Source of the DNA: Proteobacteria bacterium UBA6920
Lineage (GTDB): Bacteria > Pseudomonadota > Gammaproteobacteria > SG8-11
DNA: 9,664 nucleotides
Direction: 5' to 3'
Assembly: GCA_002448875.1 (NCBI GenBank)
Contig: DKAS01000221.1
Coordinates: forward strand, 10,175 to 19,838
A model generated the notes under the pieces. It ran no database searches. It was not told the origin of the DNA and was given only the letters and a program-made list of their open reading frames with translations. The translations under genes and the position numbers were made by a program. Shown piece after piece: positions 1 through 6,568 of this stretch. Within the stretch, counting starts at the first letter, position 1. The number at the start of each line of letters is the position of its first letter.

Positions 1-668
1 ATCTTGTGGCGGCAGTGTTCCGAGTTCGCCTGCGCGAACATCATCAATTCCACGTCGCTGGGATTGCGCCGCAAGAGCTGGAAGTTTTCCACCAGGTAGG
101 CGATCTCGTCGGCGGACAAGGCCAGACCCATGGCCGTATTGGCTTGTTGCAAGGCCTCGCGGCCGCCCTGCAGCACGTCCACCGTCGCCAGCGGGCGCGG
201 CTGTTCGCTGCGAAACAGCGCCGTTGCGTCTGCCCAGTCATAGATTACCGACTGCGTCATGCGATCGTGCAGCAGGCGCGCAATGGCCGCCAATTCCTGC
301 TCGCTGCAGGCGCCGCCGTCCCTCCGGTGGATGGCGTAGGCGATACCGCGCTCGATGCGGCGCAGCGCCTGCAAGCCGCAGACATGAGCGATATCGGTGG
401 CCTTGCTGGCCCAGGGCGACACCGTCCCCAGGCGCGGCACCACAGTCAATGCGAAAAGATCGGCCGCAGCCGGTGGCAGCGGCTGACCGTAGTTCAGCAG
501 CCCGGACAGCACCTCACCCTCCGCGGCGGTCAGCTGCCGCAGACTGTCGACGAAGTGCACGAAGCGCGCCTGCACATCCCTGACCGCAGGCGCCACCTTG
601 TTGATTTCCGCCAGGAGTTTATCGCGACGGAAACGCGACAATGCGCTGTTGCCGGGAATAATCAGCAT
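1..668 (-). CDS. purL: Phosphoribosylformylglycinamidine synthase, N-terminal part (cut by window edge)
   Basis: PurL converts FGAR, glutamine and ATP to FGAM in the fourth step of purine synthesis, in the cytoplasm. The first 222 codons are visible; the gene continues beyond base 1. The protein begins [18 protein letters not shown], which resembles the start of the large gammaproteobacterial PurL (about 1,290 residues). The segment around residues 80-100 ([19 protein letters not shown], then a Cys-Gly-Leu and an RxERG motif) and the last visible residues, [13 protein letters not shown], are hallmarks of the N-terminal PurS-like and linker domains of the single-chain enzyme. The start ATG at 668 has a good ribosome site, GAGGTGA, just upstream. 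It lies 12 bases after the purC stop, so the two are almost certainly co-transcribed. No frameshift is seen in the visible part. Identity is secure; only the missing C-terminus limits the description. Confidence 0.95.
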   Translation of the reverse strand, partial: MLIIPGNSALSRFRRDKLLAEINKVAPAVRDVQARFVHFVDSLRQLTAAEGEVLSGLLNYGQPLPPAAADLFALTVVPRLGTVSPWASKATDIAHVCGLQALRRIERGIAYAIHRRDGGACSEQELAAIARLLHDRMTQSVIYDWADATALFRSEQPRPLATVDVLQGGREALQQANTAMGLALSADEIAYLVENFQLLRRNPSDVELMMFAQANSEHCRHK

Positions 669-680
669 AGTCACCTCGAA

Positions 681-1400
681 TCAGATACCGCTGAGATCCA
701 CGCCCAGGCGGTGGGCCACCTCTTCATAAGCCTCGACCACGCCGCCCAGACCCTGTCGGAACCTGTCCTTGTCCAGCTTCTTGCGGGTCGCGACATCCCA
801 CAGGCGGCAGCCATCGGGCGTGAACTCATCGCCCAGCACCACCCGCCCGTGGAAATCCCCGAACTCCAGCTTGTAATCCACCAGCAGCATTCCGGCATCG
901 GCAAACAGGCGCTTGAGCACGTCGTTGACCTTGAACGTCAATTCCTTCATTTGCGCCACTTCATGGTCCCTGGCCCAGCCAAAGGAACGAATATGGTATT
1001 CATTGATCATTGGATCATGCAGCGCGTCGTTCTTGAGAAAGAACTCAAAAGTGGGCGGGTTCAGATCGACACCCTCTTGCACCCCGAGGCGCCGGCAGAT
1101 GCTGCCGGCGGCGATATTGCGCACCACGCATTCCACCGGAAACATCTTCAATTTCTTCACCAGCGATTCATCATTGGCCAGCAGCTTTTCGAAATGGGTT
1201 TCGATGCCGCTGGCGGCCAGGCGCTGCATGATGAAGGCATTGAAACGGTTGTTCACCGCCCCCTTGCGATCCAGCTGCGCTTTCTTCTCGCCGTCGAACG
1301 CCGATGTGTCATTGCGAAACAACAACACCAGACGATCGGGATCATCCGTCGTATAAACCGACTTCGCCTTGCCGGCGTAGAGTTCCTGTTTTTTTTGCAT
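681..1400 (-). CDS. purC: SAICAR synthetase (phosphoribosylaminoimidazole-succinocarboxamide synthase)
   Basis: PurC joins aspartate to CAIR using ATP, giving SAICAR, in purine synthesis. The 239-residue product matches the usual bacterial length (237 in E. coli). Visible motifs are the nucleotide-binding [10 protein letters not shown] (residues 7-16), [10 protein letters not shown] (28-37), the first family signature VVRNIAAGS (92-100), the second signature LVDYKLEFG (173-181) and the acidic GDEFTPDG segment (190-197). The reading frame is open further upstream, to 1619, but that stretch overlaps the preceding hydrolase gene and has no PurC character. ATG at 1400 starts exactly where the family begins and has an AGG 10 bases upstream. 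It sits 28 bases after the MBL hydrolase stop and 12 before purL. Codons 2-4 contain a run of eight A residues, discussed under findings. Function is secure. Confidence 0.97.
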   Translation of the reverse strand: MQKKQELYAGKAKSVYTTDDPDRLVLLFRNDTSAFDGEKKAQLDRKGAVNNRFNAFIMQRLAASGIETHFEKLLANDESLVKKLKMFPVECVVRNIAAGSICRRLGVQEGVDLNPPTFEFFLKNDALHDPMINEYHIRSFGWARDHEVAQMKELTFKVNDVLKRLFADAGMLLVDYKLEFGDFHGRVVLGDEFTPDGCRLWDVATRKKLDKDRFRQGLGGVVEAYEEVAHRLGVDLSGI

Positions 1401-1428
1401 AGCGATATCACCTAGTAAGAGGAAAAAT

Positions 1429-2187
1429 TCATACTGTGCGCCAGCCCAGCCCGCAGACCTGGTCGGCCACCGCCACCCAGGCGGGCTCACAACCCAGCGC
1501 CGCGCTGAAACCGTCGACCACCCTGGCGGGATCGTTGTTCTGTTCGCTGAGATGGATGGCGACAATATGCGACAAGCGGCTGCAATCCACCTGCCGCAAC
1601 AGGGCGCAGGCCTGATCATTGCTCAGGTGACCGAAATCGCCGCTGATACGCTGCTTCAAACTCTGCGGATACGCACCGCCCATCAGCATCTGGATATCGT
1701 GATTACTCTCCAGCAGCAGCGCGTCGCAACCCTGCAGCCGGTCGACGATGTGGGGCGTGATCCTACCGCAGTCCGACAGCATGCCGATACGGGACGCGCC
1801 GTTGCTGAACACATACTGACAGGGTTCGTCGGCGTCGTGCGGCACGGTATAGGCCTGCACTTCCAGATCGCCAAGCGTAAAACTGCTGTCGGCGGCGATG
1901 TAAGCCACTGGCAGCCCGCTGACATCGCCGCAGCTGCGAGCGGTGCCGTGGGTGAGAAACAGACGGCTGCCGTGCCTGGCGGCGAACGCGCAGGCGCCGC
2001 GCAGATGGTCACCATGCTCGTGAGTCAGCAACAAGGCGTCGATATCCGCCGGATCACAGCCGACGCGCAGCAGGCGCCGCTCCACCTCCACCGCAGAAAA
2101 CCCGCAGTCTACCAGCACACGCGTATTCCCCTGTTGCACCAGGGTGGCATTACCCTTGCTGCCGCTGCCAAGAATGGCAAATCGCAT
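1429..2187 (-). CDS. MBL-fold metallo-hydrolase, YycJ/WalJ-like
   Basis: This 252-residue protein has the metallo-beta-lactamase fold and probably binds two metal ions in the cytoplasm. It opens with [15 protein letters not shown], the typical start of the YycJ/WalJ group. It carries the signature THEHGDH (residues 55-61, ligands H56, H58, D60, H61). Further candidate ligands or conserved sites are H117 (VPHDA), D139 (LSDCG), H163 (ESNHD), H187 (GHLSN) and H212 (IHLSEQNND); the last three motifs are characteristic of this subgroup. Members of the group have been described as nucleases acting on DNA 5' ends, but the substrate here is not shown by the sequence. ATG at 2187 is 7 bases after the bamC stop, with AAGG upstream, and the gene lies between bamC and purC in a tight same-strand series. 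No signal peptide or membrane segment is visible. Family assignment is strong; a DNA-processing role is inference. Confidence 0.9.
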   Translation of the reverse strand: MRFAILGSGSKGNATLVQQGNTRVLVDCGFSAVEVERRLLRVGCDPADIDALLLTHEHGDHLRGACAFAARHGSRLFLTHGTARSCGDVSGLPVAYIAADSSFTLGDLEVQAYTVPHDADEPCQYVFSNGASRIGMLSDCGRITPHIVDRLQGCDALLLESNHDIQMLMGGAYPQSLKQRISGDFGHLSNDQACALLRQVDCSRLSHIVAIHLSEQNNDPARVVDGFSAALGCEPAWVAVADQVCGLGWRTV

Positions 2188-2194
2188 GCGGCCC

Positions 2195-3253
2195 TTATTC
2201 GAGCAGCGTCGACAACTGCTGCAGCAAGGGCTCCGCTTCGTCGCCCTTGATCAGTTTCTGCTCGGCGTCACGAATCAGGACGTTGACCGATTCGCCTTCA
2301 TCGCGCAGCACGATCTGGTAGACGCGCACCTCCTCGCCACCGGAAAACAGTTTGCTGAACCAGCCCTGCTCCTGGCCGCTGTGGCGCAGCGGATCGCGGC
2401 TTTCCACGTAATAGATGCCATTGGCGCGATCGCGATCGGTGATCACCATCTTCATGTGATCCAGCGCCAGGCCGACCCGCCGCCAGGCGCGCTGAAAATC
2501 CTGATCGACGCGCAGCAGCTTGTTGCCGTCGGCGTCGCTGACTATCGAGGTCAACTTGGTGCGCAACGCCGTCGCCAGCATGCCTTCCGCCTTGGCCTGA
2601 GCCACTCCCAGATAGATCAACAGGCGCTTGCGCTGCTCCGCCTCCAGCTCCGGATCCGCTGGTTGCAGATCCCAGATTATGCTGTCGTCGTCGCGCAACA
2701 GGCGGGCGCCACGATGCGTAAGGTAGATTTCGGTGCTGTCATCGGCGCCGCGCTCCAGACGAATGCGGTACTTTTCCCGCCACGGCACACCGTACACCTT
2801 GAGCAGGTCATCCTCGACCTGCACCTCGTCCGGCCCCGCCGGCCGGGCAGTGCGTTGCTGCTTCCAGCCGGTTTCGACTATACCCAGGCTGGGATCCTCG
2901 ATTTCGAGGGTAAAACCTGCTTCCAGAAAAAAGTCGCGCACCCAGGGCCAGATCTGTTCCGGCTTGCCCTTGATCGTCAGCCAGGTGAGGGCGCCGTCAT
3001 GCTTGACCGCGATGCCCGGCACGTCGGGCGCGACCTTGTCGCTGGCGGCGACCGGCGCCGCTTTCTGGCTGCCGGCCGTCGCTGGCAGCTGTGGGACATC
3101 CAGGGCGCGATCCGTGGCCGGCCGGGTGAGGTCCGGCGGCACTTCCAGCGGCGGACCATAGGTACTTTCCTGGTAAAGCTTCACCGCCTCATTGGTGCAG
3201 GCAGGCAACGACAGGACCAAGCATGAATACAAAGCGTAGCGAATTGCGCGCAT
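2195..3253 (-). CDS. bamC: Outer membrane protein assembly factor BamC (lipoprotein)
   Basis: BamC (formerly NlpB/DapX) is a lipoprotein of the BAM complex, which inserts beta-barrel proteins into the outer membrane; it binds BamD. The 352-residue product (344 in E. coli) has a short signal peptide ending in the lipobox LPAC, with Cys19 as the lipidated residue. Residue +2 is Thr, not Asp, which fits Lol transport to the outer membrane. Just after it comes the extended segment YGPPLEVPPDLTRP, matching the conserved BamD-binding N-terminal tail. A low-complexity Ala/Pro-rich linker follows, then two domains of the helix-grip type (roughly residues 105-225 and 235-350; limits estimated). The frame is open upstream to 3394, inside dapA, but only ATG at 3253 puts the signal peptide at the N-terminus. 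It starts 17 bases after dapA, the same order as in E. coli (dapA-bamC). Assignment is strong. Confidence 0.94.
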   Translation of the reverse strand: MRAIRYALYSCLVLSLPACTNEAVKLYQESTYGPPLEVPPDLTRPATDRALDVPQLPATAGSQKAAPVAASDKVAPDVPGIAVKHDGALTWLTIKGKPEQIWPWVRDFFLEAGFTLEIEDPSLGIVETGWKQQRTARPAGPDEVQVEDDLLKVYGVPWREKYRIRLERGADDSTEIYLTHRGARLLRDDDSIIWDLQPADPELEAEQRKRLLIYLGVAQAKAEGMLATALRTKLTSIVSDADGNKLLRVDQDFQRAWRRVGLALDHMKMVITDRDRANGIYYVESRDPLRHSGQEQGWFSKLFSGGEEVRVYQIVLRDEGESVNVLIRDAEQKLIKGDEAEPLLQQLSTLLE

Positions 3254-3270
3254 CGGTACGAAGTCTATCC

Positions 3271-4152
3271 TTATTTGTAGGGAACGTCGGCCGCGTCCAT
3301 CGCCGCCAACACTGCTGCATGGTGTTCGGAAGACAGTTCGGTCAAGGGCAGGCGTATGCCGCGACTGAGCAAACCCATCCTGTAGAGTGCCCACTTGACC
3401 GGTATCGGGTTGGCTTCCAGAAAAAGATTTTTGTGCAAAAGCAGCAGGCGCTCATTGATTTCGCTCGCCCGCTGCCGATCGCCAGCCAGGGCGGCGGCGC
3501 ACATCTGGTGCATCAGGCGCGGTGCCACGTTGGCGGTCACCGAGATATCGCCCTTGGCCCCCAGCAGGATCAGCTCCATGGCGGTGGCATCGTCGCCGCT
3601 GTACAGATCCAGCCTGCCGTTGCAGCGTTGAAGAATCTCCCGGCCGCGTTCCAGCTTGCCGGTGGCTTCCTTGATACCGACGATATTGGGGATGTGCGAC
3701 AGCCGCTCCACGGTAGCCGGCAGCATATCGCAGGCGGTGCGCCCGGGAACGTTGTAGAGAATCTGCGGAATGGCCACCGCCTCGGCTACCGCCTTGTGGT
3801 GCAAATAAAGGCCTTCCTGCGTAGGTTTGTTGTAGTAAGGCGTTACCAGCAGCGCGGCATCGGCGCCGGCTTCCAGGGCGCAATGGGTCAGCTCGATGGC
3901 TTCGCGGGTGCAGTTGGCGCCAGTCCCGGCGATCACCGGTATGCGTCCGGAGGCGTGGCGCACCACATCACGCAGCACCTGACAATGTTCCTTCATGTCC
4001 AGGGTGGCGGACTCACCGGTGGTGCCGACCGCGACGATGGCATCGGTCTTGTTCTCAATATGAAAATCGATGAGCCGGTACAAGCGCTCACGGTCCAGGG
4101 AACCGTCCTCGTGCATGGGGGTGACCAGAGCCACCATACTGCCGTGAAACAT
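3271..4152 (-). CDS. dapA: 4-hydroxy-tetrahydrodipicolinate synthase
   Basis: DapA condenses pyruvate with aspartate semialdehyde, the first committed step to diaminopimelate and lysine; it acts as a cytoplasmic TIM-barrel tetramer. The product has 293 residues (292 in E. coli). All the key residues fall at the classical positions: T44 and T45 (GTTGES), Y133 (ILYNVPGRT), R138 of the same motif, and the Schiff-base lysine K161 (VGIKEATG). The VTPYYNKP segment (103-110) is also typical. The frame remains open upstream to 4410, but ATG at 4152, beginning MFHGSMVALVTP, is the family start, with GGAG and AAGG sequences just upstream. It is the first gene of the minus-strand operon with bamC and is divergent from gcvR, as in E. 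coli. A promoter with TATAAT lies about 67 bases upstream. Function is secure. Confidence 0.97.
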   Translation of the reverse strand: MFHGSMVALVTPMHEDGSLDRERLYRLIDFHIENKTDAIVAVGTTGESATLDMKEHCQVLRDVVRHASGRIPVIAGTGANCTREAIELTHCALEAGADAALLVTPYYNKPTQEGLYLHHKAVAEAVAIPQILYNVPGRTACDMLPATVERLSHIPNIVGIKEATGKLERGREILQRCNGRLDLYSGDDATAMELILLGAKGDISVTANVAPRLMHQMCAAALAGDRQRASEINERLLLLHKNLFLEANPIPVKWALYRMGLLSRGIRLPLTELSSEHHAAVLAAMDAADVPYK

Positions 4153-4218
4153 CGCCTTACTCCGCAGATAGACCAGAGGTTTGCACCGGCCGTGACCGGC
4201 GCGTCCCGGAAAACGGCC

Positions 4219-4246
4219 ATTATACCGGGATTCCTCCCGCTGGAAA
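4219..4246 (-). promoter_or_regulatory. Predicted sigma-70 promoter of the dapA-bamC-mbl-purC-purL operon
   Basis: On the minus strand a perfect -10 box TATAAT (4219-4224) lies 16 bases from a weaker -35 box, TTTCCA (4241-4246, 4 of 6 consensus bases). Transcription would start near 4212 and give a leader of about 60 bases before dapA. The spacer holds a perfect inverted repeat, CGGGA-N4-TCCCG (4226-4239). The leader contains two close GCCGGT copies. No known riboswitch was recognised. Prediction from sequence only. Confidence 0.6.
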
Positions 4247-4272
4247 CAAGCCCCGGCGTAAAAAGGCCAAAC

Positions 4273-4301
4273 TTGCCTCCGGCGCTGCCCTGCCGCAGAA
4301 T
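4273..4301 (+). promoter_or_regulatory. Possible sigma-70 promoter of gcvR-bcp
   Basis: TTGCCT (4273-4278) and CAGAAT (4296-4301) are separated by 17 bases, each matching 4 of 6 consensus positions. The predicted start near 4308 would give a short leader of about 16 bases to the gcvR ATG. The 171-base divergent region therefore holds one good promoter (dapA) and this modest one. A run of seven T residues (4304-4310) follows, without a convincing hairpin before it. Confidence 0.35.
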
Positions 4302-4323
4302 AGTTTTTTTCAGGATGCCAACT

Positions 4324-4851
4324 ATGGATGAACTGCTGGTAATCTCCGCCCTGGGCCATGACCGACCGGGCATCGTCAACGACCTGTCCCGGGTGATCCT
4401 CGACAGCCACGGCAACATCATCGACAGCCGCATGTCGGTACTGGGGGGGGAATTCGCCGTCATTCTGCTGGTGTCCGTCACCGGCGCCCAGATGCTAACC
4501 CTGGAACAGAATCTGAGCACCCTGGGTCAGGCCAAGGACCTGACCATTACCCACCGCCGTACCCGCGCCCAGGATCCGCTGGGTTCGCGCCTGCCCTACC
4601 GTATCGAGGTCGTGGCCATAGACCACCCCGGCATCGTTTACAAAATAACCAACTACCTTTCCCGACTAAATATCAATATACAAGACCTGGTTACTCACCG
4701 CTATCCCGCGCCGCATACCGGCACCACGATGTTCTCCATCGATCTGCGGGTAGCCATTCCGGGCGACCTGGCAATCAAGCAATTCCGGCAGGAATTCGCC
4801 GCCTATTGTGACGACCTGAATCTGGACATGACTCTGGAAACCATCAAATGA
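4324..4851 (+). CDS. gcvR: GcvR-type ACT-domain regulator (glycine cleavage system repressor family)
   Basis: In E. coli GcvR binds GcvA and glycine and prevents activation of the glycine cleavage operon; it has no DNA-binding domain of its own. The 175-residue product (190 in E. coli) has two ACT domains. The first (about 3-78) opens with LLVISALGHDRPGIVNDLSR and has NIIDSRMSVLGGEFA. The second (about 92-172) opens with YRIEVVAIDHPGIVYKITNYL. Both keep the (D/H)xPGIV turn that usually lines the ligand site. ATG at 4324 is preferred over the in-frame ATG at 4315 because AGGA lies 8 bases before it, while 4315 has no ribosome site. It is divergent from dapA and 13 bases before bcp, the order found in E. 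coli. No gcvA or gcv genes are in the window, so the partner is unproven. Codons 40-43 contain a run of eight G residues. Confidence 0.88.
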   Translation: MDELLVISALGHDRPGIVNDLSRVILDSHGNIIDSRMSVLGGEFAVILLVSVTGAQMLTLEQNLSTLGQAKDLTITHRRTRAQDPLGSRLPYRIEVVAIDHPGIVYKITNYLSRLNINIQDLVTHRYPAPHTGTTMFSIDLRVAIPGDLAIKQFRQEFAAYCDDLNLDMTLETIK

Positions 4852-4864
4852 AGCGGAGCCCGCC

Positions 4865-5341
4865 ATGAGCAGCAGCGTCACCCTGGGAAAGAAGGTTCCT
4901 GACTTTTCCCTGCCGGCCACCGGCGACCAGACCATACGCTTGTCGCAGTTACGCGGCAGCAATGTAGTGCTGTATTTCTATCCCAAGGACAGCACGCCCG
5001 GCTGCACAACCGAAGGCCAGGATTTCAAAGCCAACTACCGCAAGTTTCAGCAGGCGCAAACCCTGATCCTGGGCATCTCCCGTGACAGCGTGGCTTCCCA
5101 TGAAAAATTCCGCGACAAGCAGGGGTTCCCCTTCGATCTGCTGGCGGACAGCGAGGAACAAGTCTGCGGTCTGTTCGATGTGATTAAAATGAAGAACATG
5201 TACGGCAAACAGGTGCGCGGCATAGAACGCAGCACCTTTCTGCTGGACGCGCAGGGTGTACTGCGCCAGGAATGGCGCAAGGTCAAGGTCGATGGTCATG
5301 TCGCGCAGGTACTGGCGGCGGCCAAGGCCCTGAACAACTGA
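4865..5341 (+). CDS. bcp: Thioredoxin-dependent thiol peroxidase, PrxQ/Bcp peroxiredoxin
   Basis: Bcp reduces hydrogen peroxide and organic peroxides in the cytoplasm, and is recycled by thioredoxin. The 158-residue product has the thioredoxin-fold core starting at KVPDFSLPATG (10-20) and the active-site motif YPKDSTPGCTTEGQDF, with peroxidatic Cys47 in the PxxxTxxC pattern. Many PrxQ proteins, including E. coli Bcp, have a resolving Cys five residues later; here that position is Gln52. The only other cysteine is Cys101 (EEQVCGLF), so the enzyme is either 1-Cys or uses an unusual partner cysteine. The C-terminal part (KMKNMYGKQVRGIERSTF) is typical for the gammaproteobacterial branch. ATG at 4865 has GGAG at 4855-4858 and follows gcvR by 13 bases, so co-transcription is likely. 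Family assignment is secure; the recycling mechanism is inferred. Confidence 0.95.
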   Translation: MSSSVTLGKKVPDFSLPATGDQTIRLSQLRGSNVVLYFYPKDSTPGCTTEGQDFKANYRKFQQAQTLILGISRDSVASHEKFRDKQGFPFDLLADSEEQVCGLFDVIKMKNMYGKQVRGIERSTFLLDAQGVLRQEWRKVKVDGHVAQVLAAAKALNN

Positions 5342-5363
5342 TCGCCGTCTGCGCCAAGCAACC

Positions 5364-5774
5364 ATGCCCGTCTGGTTACCGCCCGCGCTGATTGCCCTGG
5401 CCTGCTGGGGAGTATGGGCCCTGCTGCCCAAGATCGCGGTGCGTTACCTGGATCCGGCCAGCGCCCTGCTCTACCAGGCGCTGGGCGTTGCTCTGGTGGC
5501 CATCATTGTCCTGCTGAGCACCGGTGGCAAGCCGGCTTTCGACGGGCGCGGGGTGGCCGCCGCCGTCGTTGGCGGGGCGCTGGGCATCCTGGGTTCACTG
5601 GCCTATCTGCACGCCGTGGCACGCGGTCCGGTCAGTCTGATCGCCACCCTGACCGCCCTCTACCCGGCGGCTACCATCGTCCTGGCCATGGTCCTGCTGC
5701 AGGAATCTTTGAGTCTGCGTCAGGGGTTGGGCCTGTTGCTGGGCATCGTGGCGATGGTATTGATCAGCACCTGA
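5364..5774 (+). CDS. Half-size EamA/DMT-family membrane transporter
   Basis: A 136-residue, very hydrophobic inner-membrane protein with about five predicted transmembrane helices (roughly residues 6-24, 34-52, 62-83, 88-110 and 116-135). It matches one EamA repeat: N-terminal LACWGVWALLPKIA, the middle GSLAYLHAVARGPVSLIATLTALYP-type segment, and the closing LLQESLSLRQGLGLLLGI, with the conserved Glu at the start of the last helix. Full EamA transporters have two such repeats (about 300 residues), so this is a single-repeat form that would need to dimerise, like small drug/metabolite carriers. The substrate cannot be told from sequence. ATG at 5364 follows bcp by 22 bases with no terminator, suggesting the same transcript. 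The stop lies 8 bases from the stop of the convergent hemerythrin-like gene. The short length is natural: start and stop are clean and there is no further EamA sequence downstream. Confidence 0.82.
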   Translation: MPVWLPPALIALACWGVWALLPKIAVRYLDPASALLYQALGVALVAIIVLLSTGGKPAFDGRGVAAAVVGGALGILGSLAYLHAVARGPVSLIATLTALYPAATIVLAMVLLQESLSLRQGLGLLLGIVAMVLIST

Positions 5775-5782
5775 ACACCGCG

Positions 5783-6325
5783 TTATTTGCGCTCGATCTG
5801 CGAGTAAAGCAGGTACAGCGTGGATTCTTCGCGGGAAATTCGATCGCTCAGCACTTCCCCCAGCTTGCCGAAATCCTTGCGGAAATCCACCGCGTTGTCG
5901 GCGTTGACACCCGAAGCCTGGTACTTGCGCAGGAAGTCCATCACCGTCTTGCCGATACCGTCCATTTCCCGGCGAAAACTGCGAATCAACTCGCTGTTCA
6001 TGGCGTCGCTGGCCAGCTCGTTATCCAGGAACACGTACAGCTTGACGTTTTCCGTGAGCAGATGATCGGTCAGGCCGACGCGAAACTTGGCCAGCTTCTC
6101 GGCGATGACCTTGAAATTCTGCTTGTCCAGGGCGGTATTGATTTCGGTATAGATCTGCAGCAACGTTTTGTGATCATTCTGCAGCCGGTCGATGAGGTTC
6201 TCGTCGTAGCGGATTTCGGTACCCTTGGCCACTTTCTGCCCGGGCTTGGCGCTATGGGTCGCCGCCGGCCGCCTGGCGGCAGTTGTCGTGGTGGGTTCCG
6301 GTTTTTTCTTGAAAATGCCAAACAT
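5783..6325 (-). CDS. Hemerythrin-like (HHE) domain protein with reduced metal-ligand set
   Basis: A 180-residue soluble protein. Residues 1-40 form a basic, Thr/Ala/Pro-rich tail starting MFGIFKKKPEP; residues 41-180 look like a four-helix bundle. Hemerythrin-type features are LQNDHKTLL (H52), the HxxxE pair in LTDHLLTEN (H88, E92) and REESTLYLLY near the end (E166/E167). The third-helix histidine and the fourth-helix histidine (HxxxE) of a canonical diiron site are not present: the matching stretches read RREMDGIG (117-124) and DRISREE (161-167). The helix pattern also recalls Rsd/AlgQ sigma-factor regulators, so a protein-binding rather than oxygen-binding role is possible. ATG at 6325 is chosen over in-frame upstream ATGs because GGAGG (6333-6337) lies 7 bases before it. 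It is convergent with the EamA gene and preceded by a 243-base non-coding gap after perM. No partner is evident. Confidence 0.8.
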   Translation of the reverse strand: MFGIFKKKPEPTTTTAARRPAATHSAKPGQKVAKGTEIRYDENLIDRLQNDHKTLLQIYTEINTALDKQNFKVIAEKLAKFRVGLTDHLLTENVKLYVFLDNELASDAMNSELIRSFRREMDGIGKTVMDFLRKYQASGVNADNAVDFRKDFGKLGEVLSDRISREESTLYLLYSQIERK

Positions 6326-6332
6326 GGTCAAT

Positions 6333-6337
6333 CCTCC
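6333..6337 (-). promoter_or_regulatory. Strong ribosome binding site deciding the hemerythrin-like start
   Basis: GGAGG on the minus strand, 7 bases before ATG at 6325. The frame is open upstream to 6451 and includes other ATGs (for instance at 6451), but none has a comparable site, so the shorter 180-residue protein is preferred. Confidence 0.75.
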
Positions 6338-6466
6338 AATGCATTGATCGTCGCGGATCATGCCCGCCCCGCCCTGGTGACGTGACTGAATGCGCCCCCG
6401 GTCACACTCCGGGCAATACCTGCGGTTGGTATCGCCACGGCGATGATGCAAGCTTTATCGACTGTC

Positions 6467-6489
6467 AAAAAAAGATTCTTGAAGGAATC
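6467..6489 (-). terminator. Possible weak intrinsic terminator after perM
   Basis: On the minus strand GATTC-CTTCAA-GAATC (6474-6489) is a perfect five-base-pair stem followed directly by seven T residues (6467-6473). The stem is short and AT-rich, so it may be leaky. It lies about 80 bases after the perM stop and about 140 before the hemerythrin-like gene. The rest of 6326-6568 shows no gene. A TTGACA on the minus strand overlaps the end of the T run, but no convincing -10 box stands at the right distance. Confidence 0.45.
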
Positions 6490-6568
6490 GACAACGAATA
6501 CCTTTGATGGAGGATTTCACGTATATCGTTATCACAAAAATTGGCTTGCGCAAGGACCAGCGAACCGC

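Noticed and set aside
6..1415. Long plus-strand open frame (469 codons) across purL and purC
   Set aside because: It is antisense to two clearly identified genes, and its translation is His/Gln/Arg-rich with no recognisable domain; this is a GC-rich codon-use artefact.
2144..3226. Plus-strand 360-codon frame opposite bamC
   Set aside because: Antisense to a secure lipoprotein gene, with no domain and no ribosome site.
4285..4310. CTGC...GCAG followed by seven T residues before gcvR, as a terminator or attenuator
   Set aside because: The stem is only four base pairs, several bases separate it from the T run, and it overlaps the predicted promoter.
3223..4323. Plus-strand open frame continuous with gcvR, extending it upstream by 367 codons
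   Set aside because: The extension is antisense to dapA and the end of bamC, and GcvR begins properly at 4324 with its own ribosome site.
6326..6451. N-terminal extension of the hemerythrin-like protein containing a CPEC motif
   Set aside because: GGAGG directly before the ATG at 6325 and the MFGIFKKK start make the shorter protein much more likely; the extension looks non-coding.
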